Shown here piece after piece: positions 18,786 through 26,871 of a stretch of 38,060 nucleotides of DNA (the first letter of the stretch is position 1; each line of letters starts with the position of its first letter). Where the stretch lies: positions 1 through 38,060 of the forward strand of contig RFQA01000007.1 of assembly GCA_009925925.1 (NCBI GenBank). Direction: 5' to 3'. Both the position numbers and the translations under genes were made by a program. The notes below the pieces were generated by a model. It was given only the letters and a program-made list of their open reading frames with translations, was not told where the DNA came from and ran no database searches. Source of the DNA: Betaproteobacteria bacterium. GTDB taxonomy: Bacteria > Pseudomonadota > Gammaproteobacteria > Burkholderiales > Burkholderiaceae_C.

Positions 18786-19538
18786 TTAAGCGGAAGCTTC
18801 GCTCACTTCAACGAACTCGTCATCACCTTCAGCGGCAACCGCCTTGACGACGTCATCCACCGCGTTTGCACGGCCTTCAAGAATCGCATCAGCAATTCCG
18901 CGAGCGTACAAAGTCACTGCCTTGGAAGAATCGTCATTACCAGGGATCACGTAGTCAATACCTTCTGGCGAGTGGTTGGAGTCCACCACACCGATCAGAG
19001 GAATGCCGAGCTTACGTGCTTCGGCGATCGCAATTTTGTGGTAACCCACGTCGATCACAAAAATCGCATCAGGCAAGGTGTTCATATCTTGGATGCCACC
19101 GATGTCTTTTTCCAGCTTTTCCAGTTCACGAGCGAACATCAACTGTTCTTTCTTGCTCATGCTGTCCAAACCAGCCTCCTGCTGAACTTTCATGTCCTTC
19201 AGGCGCTTGATGGAAGTCTTCACAGTCTTGAAGTTGGTCAACATACCGCCCAACCAACGCTGGTCCACAAAAGGGACGCCTGCGCGCTGAGCTTCTGCTG
19301 CCACGATTTCGCGGGCTTGGCGCTTGGTGCCCACCATCAAAATGGTGCCACGCTTTGCGGACAGCTGGCGCACGAATTTGGCAGCCTCCTGGAACATCGG
19401 GAGCGATTTTTCCAGGTTGATGATGTGAATTTTGTTACGGTGACCGAAGATGAACGGTGCCATCTTGGGGTTCCAGAAGCGGGTTTGGTGACCGAAGTGG
19501 ACACCGGCTTCCAGCATTTCGCGCATTGTTACTGCCAT
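18786..19538 (-). CDS. rpsB: 30S ribosomal protein S2
   Basis: Small-subunit protein S2, bound at the head-platform junction and assembled late. It has 250 residues, the family norm. Hallmarks are [22 protein letters not shown] at the start, [52 protein letters not shown] and [22 protein letters not shown]. It is the first gene of the long minus-strand series and has its own promoter and a structured leader. Confidence 0.98.
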   Translation of the reverse strand: MAVTMREMLEAGVHFGHQTRFWNPKMAPFIFGHRNKIHIINLEKSLPMFQEAAKFVRQLSAKRGTILMVGTKRQAREIVAAEAQRAGVPFVDQRWLGGMLTNFKTVKTSIKRLKDMKVQQEAGLDSMSKKEQLMFARELEKLEKDIGGIQDMNTLPDAIFVIDVGYHKIAIAEARKLGIPLIGVVDSNHSPEGIDYVIPGNDDSSKAVTLYARGIADAILEGRANAVDDVVKAVAAEGDDEFVEVSEASA

Positions 19539-19634
19539 ATTTAACTCCGAAGGTTAGGTCTGAAATCCACCCCGCTGATCGCCCCCAGACAGCACTGAGG
19601 GAAACACCTTGTGGGGATGGTTTGTGAATACCTC

Positions 19635-19650
19635 GGCGGGTACGCCCACC
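19635..19650 (-). promoter_or_regulatory. hairpin in the rpsB leader
   Basis: On the transcript, GGTGGG-CGTA-CCCGCC forms a six-pair stem with a four-base loop close to the predicted 5' end of the rpsB mRNA. S2 represses its own mRNA in other proteobacteria, so this leader of about 115 nt is a candidate autoregulatory site. The link is inference. Confidence 0.35.
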
Positions 19651-19661
19651 AAAGCCCATCG

Positions 19662-19667
19662 AGTATA
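19662..19667 (-). promoter_or_regulatory. probable extended -10 promoter of rpsB
   Basis: Minus strand reads TGTTATACT: a good -10 hexamer (TATACT) with an upstream TGn extension, about 125 nt before the rpsB ATG. No clear -35 is visible, consistent with an extended -10 promoter. It probably drives rpsB and, past the attenuator, tsf onwards. Confidence 0.55.
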
Positions 19668-19803
19668 ACATGCACCCACATCCAATGCCCCATAACTCCA
19701 AGCGCGCCAATTGAGCCTATGCATTGCGTAATTCCGTCAAACGACCCGAAACCTATGAAAAAATGAAGGTAGGTGAAAAACGCATCTGAATTTGAAAGTC
19801 GAA

Positions 19804-21057
19804 ATGAAAATAGCGATTGTGGGCGCGGGAGTTGTCGGAATAACGACTGCCCATGAATTAGCCGAAGCCGGCCACGCTGTCACCGTATTTGAGAAAAACG
19901 GTGCAGCCAGTGAATCTTCGAGCTTTGCGAATGGCGGGATTCACTGCAACAGCTTTACGTTGCCACTCTCTGCCGCCACATTTGCAGGATCCAAGTTGCG
20001 CCGTTTTTGGCAACACACCCGCCAAATGTCGCATTCGCACTGGGCCGCCCCGTCCAATTTCCGATGGCTGTGGGCCCGAAGCTCAGCAGCAGAAGCCGAA
20101 AGGGTGAGCGCGATTCAAACGTACGGCCAACAATTGGCTCGTCTGGGTATGGAGGTCACAGACCAACTAATCTCGCACCACCAATGGGAAGTCGAGCAAA
20201 GTGAAGGACAACTGATTTTGCTCAGCAATGAAGCTGAACTAAATAGACATGCGGCAAGGCTTCAATTCTTGAAGGACGCTGAGCAAAGCTTCCGGTTATT
20301 GGACAGGGAAGAACTGGAAGCCCATGAACCTGCACTCCATGGTGCAGATAGTGTGTTTAAGGCGATCTATCTGCCCGGTGACCGTGTAATGAACTGCCGC
20401 CAGTTCTCGATTTTGGTCAAACAGGCGGCTCAACGCAATGGAGTGGACTTTCAATTTGACACTGAAATCACGGGTCTACACGCACAGGGTAAGCCCCAGA
20501 TTCGCCTCAAAAGTGGTGACACTGAGTCTTTTGATCATGTTGTGATTTGCACGGAATCCCTTCCGTCGGAAGATGTACTGAAGACTGGCCTTCAGGCAAC
20601 TACTGCACAGATCGACAGCTACGCCCTCAGTGTGGCCATCCGCGAACCATTGAATGCGCCGCGTAGCGCCTTGCAGGATTGCAAAGCAGGCATCACTATC
20701 GCTCGCATCGGCAAAAGATTGCGAGTGTGCGGTGGAGCGGAATTGAACAAGTCAGGTGCGGATGAACACGATAAACGCGTTGTCAACAAACTGTTTCGTA
20801 CGCTGGATCAATACTTTCCGGGCGCAGCCAATTACCCCGCCGGTACGCAAATCTGGCGTGGCAGCCGTACGTTTACCTTGGACGGCCTGCCCTTGGTAGG
20901 AAGTGCTGGACTTCCGGGCGTTTGGCTCAATCTGGCGCATGGAGCCAATGGCTGGACATTGGCAACCGCCAGCGCAAGGTTACTATCCGAACAAATCACT
21001 GGCCACTCCACCAGCTTGCCGAGTGAGGCTCTAAGCCCGCAACGCTTTATCCGATAG
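19804..21057 (+). CDS. FAD-dependent oxidoreductase, DadA-like
   Basis: Flavoprotein of the DAO superfamily, closest in layout to the D-amino acid dehydrogenase small subunit DadA, which oxidises D-amino acids to 2-oxo acids and passes electrons to the respiratory chain. It has 417 residues (DadA is about 430). The N-terminal dinucleotide-binding motif is MKIAIVGAGVVGITTAHELA; a C-terminal FAD block reads GLPLVGSAGLPGVWLNLAHG ahead of GWTLA. The ATG at 19804 places the Rossmann strand at the N-terminus; a TTG four codons earlier is not needed. Substrate not determinable; no dadX or amino-acid genes are adjacent. It diverges from rpsB. Confidence 0.8.
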   Translation: MKIAIVGAGVVGITTAHELAEAGHAVTVFEKNGAASESSSFANGGIHCNSFTLPLSAATFAGSKLRRFWQHTRQMSHSHWAAPSNFRWLWARSSAAEAERVSAIQTYGQQLARLGMEVTDQLISHHQWEVEQSEGQLILLSNEAELNRHAARLQFLKDAEQSFRLLDREELEAHEPALHGADSVFKAIYLPGDRVMNCRQFSILVKQAAQRNGVDFQFDTEITGLHAQGKPQIRLKSGDTESFDHVVICTESLPSEDVLKTGLQATTAQIDSYALSVAIREPLNAPRSALQDCKAGITIARIGKRLRVCGGAELNKSGADEHDKRVVNKLFRTLDQYFPGAANYPAGTQIWRGSRTFTLDGLPLVGSAGLPGVWLNLAHGANGWTLATASARLLSEQITGHSTSLPSEALSPQRFIR

Positions 21058-21110
21058 GTTTTGCGAACCTCGTTCTCCTGCAAGCAAAGCAGCACAGGTA
21101 CATTGACGTC

Positions 21111-21953
21111 ATGAGCCCAGAACTGTCACAACGACTTGCCGCCGCGGTGGACGGGATGCCTGCTTTCCCTAAGAGTGTCCAACGTATTTTGGAACTGACC
21201 CGGGATGTCAACAGCACCCCCAAGGATCTGGTGGAGGTCATAGACAAAGATCCGGTGGTCACGGTAAAAATCTTGAAGGTCGTCAACTCTGCGTACTACA
21301 GCCTGCCACGGCAAGTGACCTCCATCGGTCATGCGGTGGTTTACCTTGGCTTCAACACGATCAAAAATCTTGCGTTGAGTATCGCGGCCATTGGCATGCT
21401 TCCAAAAGAAAACCAAGCAGGTTTCGACGTTCAGCAGTATCTTTTGCATTCATTGGCCACAGCGAGCATCGCCAAGCAACTTGCGTTGAAGGTGGACGAT
21501 GCTGATCCAATGGATTGCTTCATTGCCGGCCTGTTGCATGATTTTGGCAAGATGGTTTTTGCCCAATTCATGCCGCAGGAATTCAAAGCCGCGTTGGCGT
21601 TGAGTGCGGCAGCCCACAGTTCTTTGCACACGGCTCTGCAAACCACCATCGGCGCGGATCACGCAGTAGTGGGTGCCATGCTGGTAGAGAAGTGGCGATT
21701 CGCACCCGCCTTGGTGGACACCATCAGGCACCAGAGAACAGACAACCTGAAAGACACCGACATGATCGCCTGCGTTTTTGGCGCTAACCAAATCAGCAAA
21801 CGTCTGGCTTTTGGATTTGCCGGAAACCACTGCATTGACGAGCTTCCAGCACCTCTTCAGAAGCGCTTAGGTGGCAATCTGGAGCAGGTCATTGCCTCTT
21901 TGGGTGATCTGACAGGCTTGTTTGAAGAAGCACAAGTATTTGCGAAGTTGTAA
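21111..21953 (+). CDS. HDOD-domain signalling protein
   Basis: Single-domain HDOD protein, 280 residues; this family is linked to bacterial signal transduction and c-di-GMP or stress networks, usually without a known reaction. The N-terminal helix contains MPAFPKSVQRILELTRD; then DPVVTVKILKVVNSAYYSLP and SIGHAVVYLGFNTIKNLAL, both diagnostic. Histidines and the acid that bind metal in true HD hydrolases are present: His113, His143-Asp144 (LLHDFGKM), His184 (DHAVVG) and His207. A catalytic role therefore cannot be excluded. It ends 11 nt before the next gene, indicating co-transcription with the MBL-fold hydrolase. Confidence 0.85.
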   Translation: MSPELSQRLAAAVDGMPAFPKSVQRILELTRDVNSTPKDLVEVIDKDPVVTVKILKVVNSAYYSLPRQVTSIGHAVVYLGFNTIKNLALSIAAIGMLPKENQAGFDVQQYLLHSLATASIAKQLALKVDDADPMDCFIAGLLHDFGKMVFAQFMPQEFKAALALSAAAHSSLHTALQTTIGADHAVVGAMLVEKWRFAPALVDTIRHQRTDNLKDTDMIACVFGANQISKRLAFGFAGNHCIDELPAPLQKRLGGNLEQVIASLGDLTGLFEEAQVFAKL

Positions 21954-21964
21954 AGGACAGGCCT

Positions 21965-22852
21965 ATGAAAGTCAGGTTTTGGGGAGTACGCGGTTCCATA
22001 GCTTCGCCCGGTCCCAAAACCGTGCGGTACGGTGGCAATACGACCTGCATCGAAATTCGTACGGACAACAACGAATTGATCATTCTGGATGCAGGCACCG
22101 GCATCTTCCCACTCTCCCAGACCTTGCTGGCAGAAATGCCGGTCACCGCCAATGTGCTTATCACCCACTCTCATTGGGATCACATTCAGGGACTTCCGTT
22201 TTTTATCCCGAATTTCATCCCCGGCAACACCCTGCGATTGCATGGTGGTTTTGACCCGGTTTCCGGCAAAGGCATTGAGCAGGTGATGGCGGTGCAACTG
22301 CAATACAGCTACTTTCCCGTGCGCGAGGAGGAGATGAAAGCCCGAATCGAGTACGTCACGCTTACGCCGGACCAGCCGATCCAAATTGGCAGCGCCACAG
22401 TAACACCCTGCCTACTGAACCATCCGGTGGTGGATTTCGGCTACCGCATCGAATGCAACGGCAAATCGGTGTTCTTCACCGGGGACCATGAGCCGCCCTA
22501 CAACATCTACGAACCCGGCGATGAAGGCTTTGCAGACTATCAGGCCTTTGTCGATGAAAAGAACAATGCGATTCTTGAGGCGATCAAGGGCGTGGATGTG
22601 TACATCGCTGACACCTCCTATACCGATGCCGAGTACCCCGCGAAAAAAGGATGGGGGCATGGCACTTTCAGCACCAGCATTGCATCGGCCCACGCAGCTG
22701 GAGCCAAAGTACTCTTTTGCACGCACCACGAACCGACCCGCAGTGACGATGCCCTTGAACAGGCTTTTGCCCAAGCAATGGAGCAAAACGCCGACTTGTG
22801 CAAAGGCATGGATATCCGGCTTGCCCGAGAGGGCGACACCTATGAATTCTGA
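21965..22852 (+). CDS. metallo-beta-lactamase-fold hydrolase
   Basis: Zinc hydrolase of the MBL superfamily, 295 residues, no signal peptide, so cytoplasmic. It opens MKVRFWGVRGSIASPGPKT and has GGNTTCIEI, features of the subgroup that includes cyclic phosphodiesterase-like proteins. The metal motif HSHWDH is at 68-73-70-73 order (His68, His70, Asp72, His73); NHPVVDFGYRI and FFTGDHEPP supply later ligands. Substrate unknown; a cyclic nucleotide or phosphodiester is the best guess by resemblance. It follows the HDOD gene by 11 nt and overlaps the NAD(P)HX repair gene by 11 nt. Confidence 0.82.
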   Translation: MKVRFWGVRGSIASPGPKTVRYGGNTTCIEIRTDNNELIILDAGTGIFPLSQTLLAEMPVTANVLITHSHWDHIQGLPFFIPNFIPGNTLRLHGGFDPVSGKGIEQVMAVQLQYSYFPVREEEMKARIEYVTLTPDQPIQIGSATVTPCLLNHPVVDFGYRIECNGKSVFFTGDHEPPYNIYEPGDEGFADYQAFVDEKNNAILEAIKGVDVYIADTSYTDAEYPAKKGWGHGTFSTSIASAHAAGAKVLFCTHHEPTRSDDALEQAFAQAMEQNADLCKGMDIRLAREGDTYEF

Positions 22853-24296
22853 GTGGATTCTTTCCACCCAGGGTCCCAAGGCTTTTGCGCGTTTCCCTGT
22901 CCTCGACACCATCGCATCTAGGACATTTGAGAAAAACGCCGCATCGAATTCCCCCCCCGGCTACCTGATGCAACAGGCAGGCTTGGCTTTGGCGAAGCTT
23001 GCGCTAGCCGTAGCACCGCATGCACACTTTTTTTGGATTGCTTGTGGGCGTGGCAACAACGGCGGCGATGGCCTGGAGGCCGCGATCCACCTCCACCAGT
23101 GGGGCAAAAAAATCCATGTCAGCATGCCCCCAGGCGACAAACCCATATCTGCTGACGCTGGATGGGCCCTCGCAAAGGCACGCCAAGCCGGCGTGCTCAT
23201 CCATGACCACGCTCCGGATCATTGGGACGCATGCATTGATGCGCTGCTGGGTATTGGGCTGAGCAATGCACCTACCGGGACTTACGCTGATTGGATCGGC
23301 CGCATCAACTCGCAATCTAGCGACGTCATCTCCGCCGACATTCCCAGCGGACTGATGGCTGACACCGGTGATGCACCTGGCGCCTGCGTAGCGGCCACCC
23401 ACACCCTGTCGATGCTGAGTTTGAAACCGGGCCAATTGACCTATCAGGGACGGGATGCCTGTGGCAATGTCTGGCTCACCTGCTTGGGGGTGGCTGCACC
23501 CATGGAGCCGACAGCGTGGCTGAATCCCTTGCCCGCTGTTCACCAACGCCCCCATCTCTCCCACAAAGGCAGTTTTGGAGACGTTGCCATTGCGGGCGGC
23601 ACGCTGGGCATGCAGGGTGCGGCTGTATTGGCGGCTCGGGCAGCATTGCAGTCCGGAGCTGGGCGGGTGTACCTCGCTTTGCTGCCCTCGGCGCAAGGGA
23701 ATATTTCAGCCCACGTTCCTGCGGACATCATGCAGCGACATGCAGACGTACTGCAGCCTCAACAGCTGACGCTGGTCGCCGGTTGCGGAGGCGGTGAAGA
23801 GATTGCTCATGCCCTCCCACGCTTGCTCATGGAGTCCAAGCACTTGGTTTTGGACGCCGACGCGCTCAACGCCATTGCGGCGTCCGCCGACCTCCAAAAA
23901 CTGCTTCAGGGTCGCGCCGGAGACACAACAGTGATCACCCCTCACCCTTTAGAGGCAGCACGTTTGCTGGGCTGCAGCGTCGGCGAAGTGCAAGCAGACC
24001 GCTTACGAGCCGCGCAACTTATGGCGAAGCGATTCAAGTGCACTGTAATCCTCAAAGGCTCCGGAAGCGTCATCGCTGCACCAGATCGTGCACCGTACAT
24101 CAACCCCACCGGAAACGGCAAACTGGCCATCGCCGGAACGGGCGACGTACTTGCAGGCATGACAGGCGCCGCATTGGCGCGCCACGCCAGTGCGTGGAAG
24201 GCAGCATGCGAAGCCTGTTACCGCCATGGTGCCCTAGCGGATCAGTGGGCGACCTCCACCTCGCTCACTGCCAGCAGATTACTGAAATCCATATAA
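22842..24296 (+). CDS. nnr: bifunctional NAD(P)H-hydrate epimerase / ADP-dependent NAD(P)H-hydrate dehydratase
   Basis: Metabolite-repair enzyme: the N-terminal YjeF domain epimerises damaged NADHX/NADPHX and the C-terminal ribokinase-like domain dehydrates the S form back to NAD(P)H using ADP. It has 484 residues (E. coli 515). The epimerase domain has CGRGNNGGDG (residues 68-77) and DALLGIGL. The dehydratase domain has KGSFGDVAIAGG, VLDADALN, ITPHPLEAARLLG and GNGKLAIAGTGDVLAGMTGA. The ATG at 22842 lies inside the end of the MBL gene; the frame is open further upstream but only in that gene's shadow. A run of eight C's at 22951-22958 leaves the frame intact. Confidence 0.93.
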   Translation: MNSEWILSTQGPKAFARFPVLDTIASRTFEKNAASNSPPGYLMQQAGLALAKLALAVAPHAHFFWIACGRGNNGGDGLEAAIHLHQWGKKIHVSMPPGDKPISADAGWALAKARQAGVLIHDHAPDHWDACIDALLGIGLSNAPTGTYADWIGRINSQSSDVISADIPSGLMADTGDAPGACVAATHTLSMLSLKPGQLTYQGRDACGNVWLTCLGVAAPMEPTAWLNPLPAVHQRPHLSHKGSFGDVAIAGGTLGMQGAAVLAARAALQSGAGRVYLALLPSAQGNISAHVPADIMQRHADVLQPQQLTLVAGCGGGEEIAHALPRLLMESKHLVLDADALNAIAASADLQKLLQGRAGDTTVITPHPLEAARLLGCSVGEVQADRLRAAQLMAKRFKCTVILKGSGSVIAAPDRAPYINPTGNGKLAIAGTGDVLAGMTGAALARHASAWKAACEACYRHGALADQWATSTSLTASRLLKSI

Positions 24297-24350
24297 AAAA
24301 AGCTGCTAGCGCCCATGGAATGTGCGCCAGCAGCTATTATTTCCATAGCA
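24294..24350. repeat. dispersed palindrome, intergenic copy
   Basis: AGCTGCTAGCGC (24301-24312) and GCGCCAGCAGCT (24324-24335) form 12-bp arms with one mismatch around an 11-nt spacer, flanked by an A-run on the left and TATTATTT on the right. It fills the 67-nt gap between the convergent nnr and rnr genes and may act as a bidirectional terminator. It is the best-preserved member of the family also found at 5239, 6560, 30157 and 37078. Confidence 0.8.
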
Positions 24351-24363
24351 AATATTTATCAGG

Positions 24364-26631
24364 CTATCTGCGCTTCTTTGCGGCTTTTTTCGTTGAAGGA
24401 CTTGCCTTTTCGGCGCCTCGGCTGCTGCGCGAAGACTTCGTTGCACTTCGCTGCTGGCGAACCTTGCCTTTGAAGGCAGCGCCCGTCCCGGCGTCCGGCT
24501 CTGAACGCCCAGCGAAGTCAGCGCGACCCGGTTTGCCATCACGACCTGCACCCTTCTCCGGTGGCAGCCTGGGAATGGATCCCACTCCCTCTTGCACCAA
24601 GCGGAAGTCAATCTTGCGCCCATCCAAGTCCACACGGCTGACCTGAATCCGGACCCGCGTACCGATCGCATAGCGGATACCGGTGCGCTCACCTCGAAGT
24701 TCCTGCTTTGCCTCATCAAACCGGAAGTATTCGCCACCGAGCTCAGTGATGTGGACAAGGCCTTCCACGTACATTGCATCCAATGTCACAAACAGGCCGA
24801 AGGTGGTCGCAGAGGACACAACGCCCGAATACTCCTCACCCAAATGCTCGCGCATGTACTTGCATTTGAGCCAAGCCTCCACATCTCGACTGGCTTCGTC
24901 AGCGCGGCGCTCGTTTGCACTGCAGTGCAAACCAGCAGCCTGCCATGCGGTTCCTTCCGCATTGAGTTTTTTGGGTTTGGTTTCCGGATTGGTCACCCGC
25001 GACGCCAGATTCTTCTCCAGGCGTCGGGCGAGCTTGGCGTGTGCTTCACCCGGCGTCGGCAGCGCTGGCAACTGGTATTTGCTCTTCGCGAGGATCGCTT
25101 TGATTACACGGTGCACCAGCAAATCCGGATAGCGCCGGATCGGGCTGGTGAAGTGAGTGTAGGCATCAAACGCCAAGCCAAAGTGCCCGCTGTTGATAGG
25201 CGTATATATCGCCTGCGACATGGAGCGCAAGAGCATGGAGTGGATCTGCTGCGCATCCGGCCGGTCTTTGGTGGCTTCTGCAATTGCTTGAAACTCGCCG
25301 GGGGTAGGCTTATCGCTGATCGACATGCCGATGCCGCTCGCCTTCAGGTAATTGCGAAGCATCTCCTGCTTTTCAGGCGTAGGACCTTCGTGCACGCGAA
25401 AGAGGCCTTGGTGCTTGTTCTGGGCAATGAAGTCTGCACTACAGACGTTCGCAGCCAGCATGGCCTCTTCAATCAAACGGTGCGCCGTGTTGCGGGTACG
25501 GGGAACGATTTTCTCGATGCGCCCGTTTTCATCACACACGATCTGCGTCTCAGTAGTCTCGAAATCCACAGCACCCCGTTTGTGGCGGGACTTGAGCAAT
25601 GCCTGGTAGACACCATGCAAGTTCAACAGATCCTGCACTCGCTCCTTGCGTTTACTGGCTTCAGGACCACGCGTGTTGCCGAGAATGGCGGCCACCTCTG
25701 TGTATGTGAACCGTGCGTGGCTCCACATCACGGCGGGATAGAACTGGTAAGCATCCACCTCGCCGTCTTCGGTGATGAACATGTCGCACACCATGCACAG
25801 TCGCTCGACTTCCGGGTTCAGCGAACACAATCCATTGGACAGTTTCTCCGGCAACATCGGAATGACGCGGCGGGGGAAGTAGACACTGGTGGCGCGGTCA
25901 TAGGCATCCACGTCAATGGCATTGCCTGTCTCCACATAGTGACTGACATCCGCAATTGCCACCAACAAACGCCAGCCTTTCAGTGCCGTCTTGCCGCGCC
26001 CTTTGCTGGCCGGCTCACAGTACACCGCATCATCAAAGTCCCGTGCATCTTCACCGTCGATGGTGACCAAGGGAATATCGGTGAGGTCGATGCGGTGCAA
26101 TTTGTCTTGGGGTCGGACCTTGTCCGGCAGAGTCCGAGCAAGAGCTACGCAGGCATCCGAAAACTCATGCGGCACGCTGTATTTGCGCACTGCGATTTCA
26201 ATCTCCATGCCGGGGTCGTCCACTTCACCCAGGACCTCTTTGATACGCCCCACCGGCTGACCAAACAGGGCGGGAGGTTCAATCAGTTCCACCACTACCA
26301 CTTGTCCGGGTTTGGCCACACTGGTAGCCCCTTTGGGGATCAATACATCTTGCCCATAACGCTTGTCTTCAGGCGCCACCAGCCAGACACCGCTCTCCTG
26401 CAAAAGCCTGCCGATGATGGGTTGCTTGGAGCGCTCCGTGATTTCCACCACCCGCCCTTCGGGGCGTCCCTTGCGGTCGCTTCGTACGATGCGGACCTTG
26501 ACGCGGTCTTTGTGCAGCACGGCCCGCATTTCATTGGGGGGAAGGTAAATGTCGGGAGCACCGTCATCGCGGGACACGAAGCCGTGTCCATCACGATGCC
26601 CCTGAACAATTCCTTCAACTTCTTCCAGCAA
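24364..26631 (-). CDS. rnr: ribonuclease R
   Basis: Processive 3'-5' exoribonuclease that degrades structured RNA, rRNA and tmRNA-tagged messages. From the TTG at 26631 it has 755 residues. Order: cold-shock/OB domains (EGIVQGHRDGHGFV, then IGRLLQESGVWLVAPEDKR), RNB catalytic domain with IDGEDARDFDDAVY (191-204) supplying metal-binding Asp residues, an S1 domain near 640-720 (YSGVVSSATTFGLFVTLD), and a basic lysine/serine/arginine-rich tail. The frame continues upstream through the antisense of tRNA-Leu, which is not protein. TTG is the only start codon near the conserved N-terminus; no ATG is available and the ribosome binding site is weak. Confidence 0.93.
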   Translation of the reverse strand: MLEEVEGIVQGHRDGHGFVSRDDGAPDIYLPPNEMRAVLHKDRVKVRIVRSDRKGRPEGRVVEITERSKQPIIGRLLQESGVWLVAPEDKRYGQDVLIPKGATSVAKPGQVVVVELIEPPALFGQPVGRIKEVLGEVDDPGMEIEIAVRKYSVPHEFSDACVALARTLPDKVRPQDKLHRIDLTDIPLVTIDGEDARDFDDAVYCEPASKGRGKTALKGWRLLVAIADVSHYVETGNAIDVDAYDRATSVYFPRRVIPMLPEKLSNGLCSLNPEVERLCMVCDMFITEDGEVDAYQFYPAVMWSHARFTYTEVAAILGNTRGPEASKRKERVQDLLNLHGVYQALLKSRHKRGAVDFETTETQIVCDENGRIEKIVPRTRNTAHRLIEEAMLAANVCSADFIAQNKHQGLFRVHEGPTPEKQEMLRNYLKASGIGMSISDKPTPGEFQAIAEATKDRPDAQQIHSMLLRSMSQAIYTPINSGHFGLAFDAYTHFTSPIRRYPDLLVHRVIKAILAKSKYQLPALPTPGEAHAKLARRLEKNLASRVTNPETKPKKLNAEGTAWQAAGLHCSANERRADEASRDVEAWLKCKYMREHLGEEYSGVVSSATTFGLFVTLDAMYVEGLVHITELGGEYFRFDEAKQELRGERTGIRYAIGTRVRIQVSRVDLDGRKIDFRLVQEGVGSIPRLPPEKGAGRDGKPGRADFAGRSEPDAGTGAAFKGKVRQQRSATKSSRSSRGAEKASPSTKKAAKKRR

Positions 26632-26657
26632 ACTGCTGTTTTGGCCTAAATGTTTGA

Positions 26658-26663
26658 TATACT
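26658..26663 (+). promoter_or_regulatory. probable -10 element of the tRNA-Leu promoter
   Basis: TATACT ends 17 nt before the first base of tRNA-Leu, in the 49-nt gap between the divergent rnr start and the tRNA. The corresponding -35 region falls on or just inside the rnr coding start and is not a good consensus match. Confidence 0.5.
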
Positions 26664-26680
26664 TCTCTCTTTCCTGAGAT

Positions 26681-26765
<85 letters not shown>

Positions 26766-26786
26766 ACAATGGTAATGTAGTTAATG

Positions 26787-26818
26787 AAAAGCCGCTGTGA
26801 AAACAGCGGCTTTTTTTT
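26787..26818 (+). terminator. intrinsic terminator after tRNA-Leu
   Basis: GCCGCTGT (26791-26798), loop GAAA, ACAGCGGC (26803-26810), then eight T's. A perfect eight-pair stem with a GNRA-type tetraloop, 26 nt after the tRNA CCA end. Four A's precede it, so it may also work weakly in the opposite direction. Confidence 0.92.
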
Positions 26819-26832
26819 GCTTGTGTGATTCG

Positions 26833-26866
26833 TGCCACTGACCATATGTTGCATCGGTCAGTGGCA
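26833..26866 (-). other. 11-bp stem-loop just downstream of rimO
   Basis: TGCCACTGACC (26833-26843) pairs perfectly with GGTCAGTGGCA (26856-26866) around a 12-nt loop. On the rimO transcript it begins 5 nt after the stop codon. No T-tract follows on that strand, so it looks more like an mRNA 3'-end stabiliser or a weak terminator than a standard intrinsic terminator. Confidence 0.55.
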
Positions 26867-26871
26867 AAAAA

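Noticed and set aside
22951-22958. Run of eight C's near the start of nnr as a phase-variable tract
   Set aside because: The frame is intact, the gene is a housekeeping repair enzyme, and an eight-base tract is short for slipped-strand switching. Worth remembering only as an indel-prone site.
24592-26649. 685-codon plus-strand open frame
   Set aside because: Antisense shadow of rnr; no recognisable domain, and codons mirror the RNase R frame.
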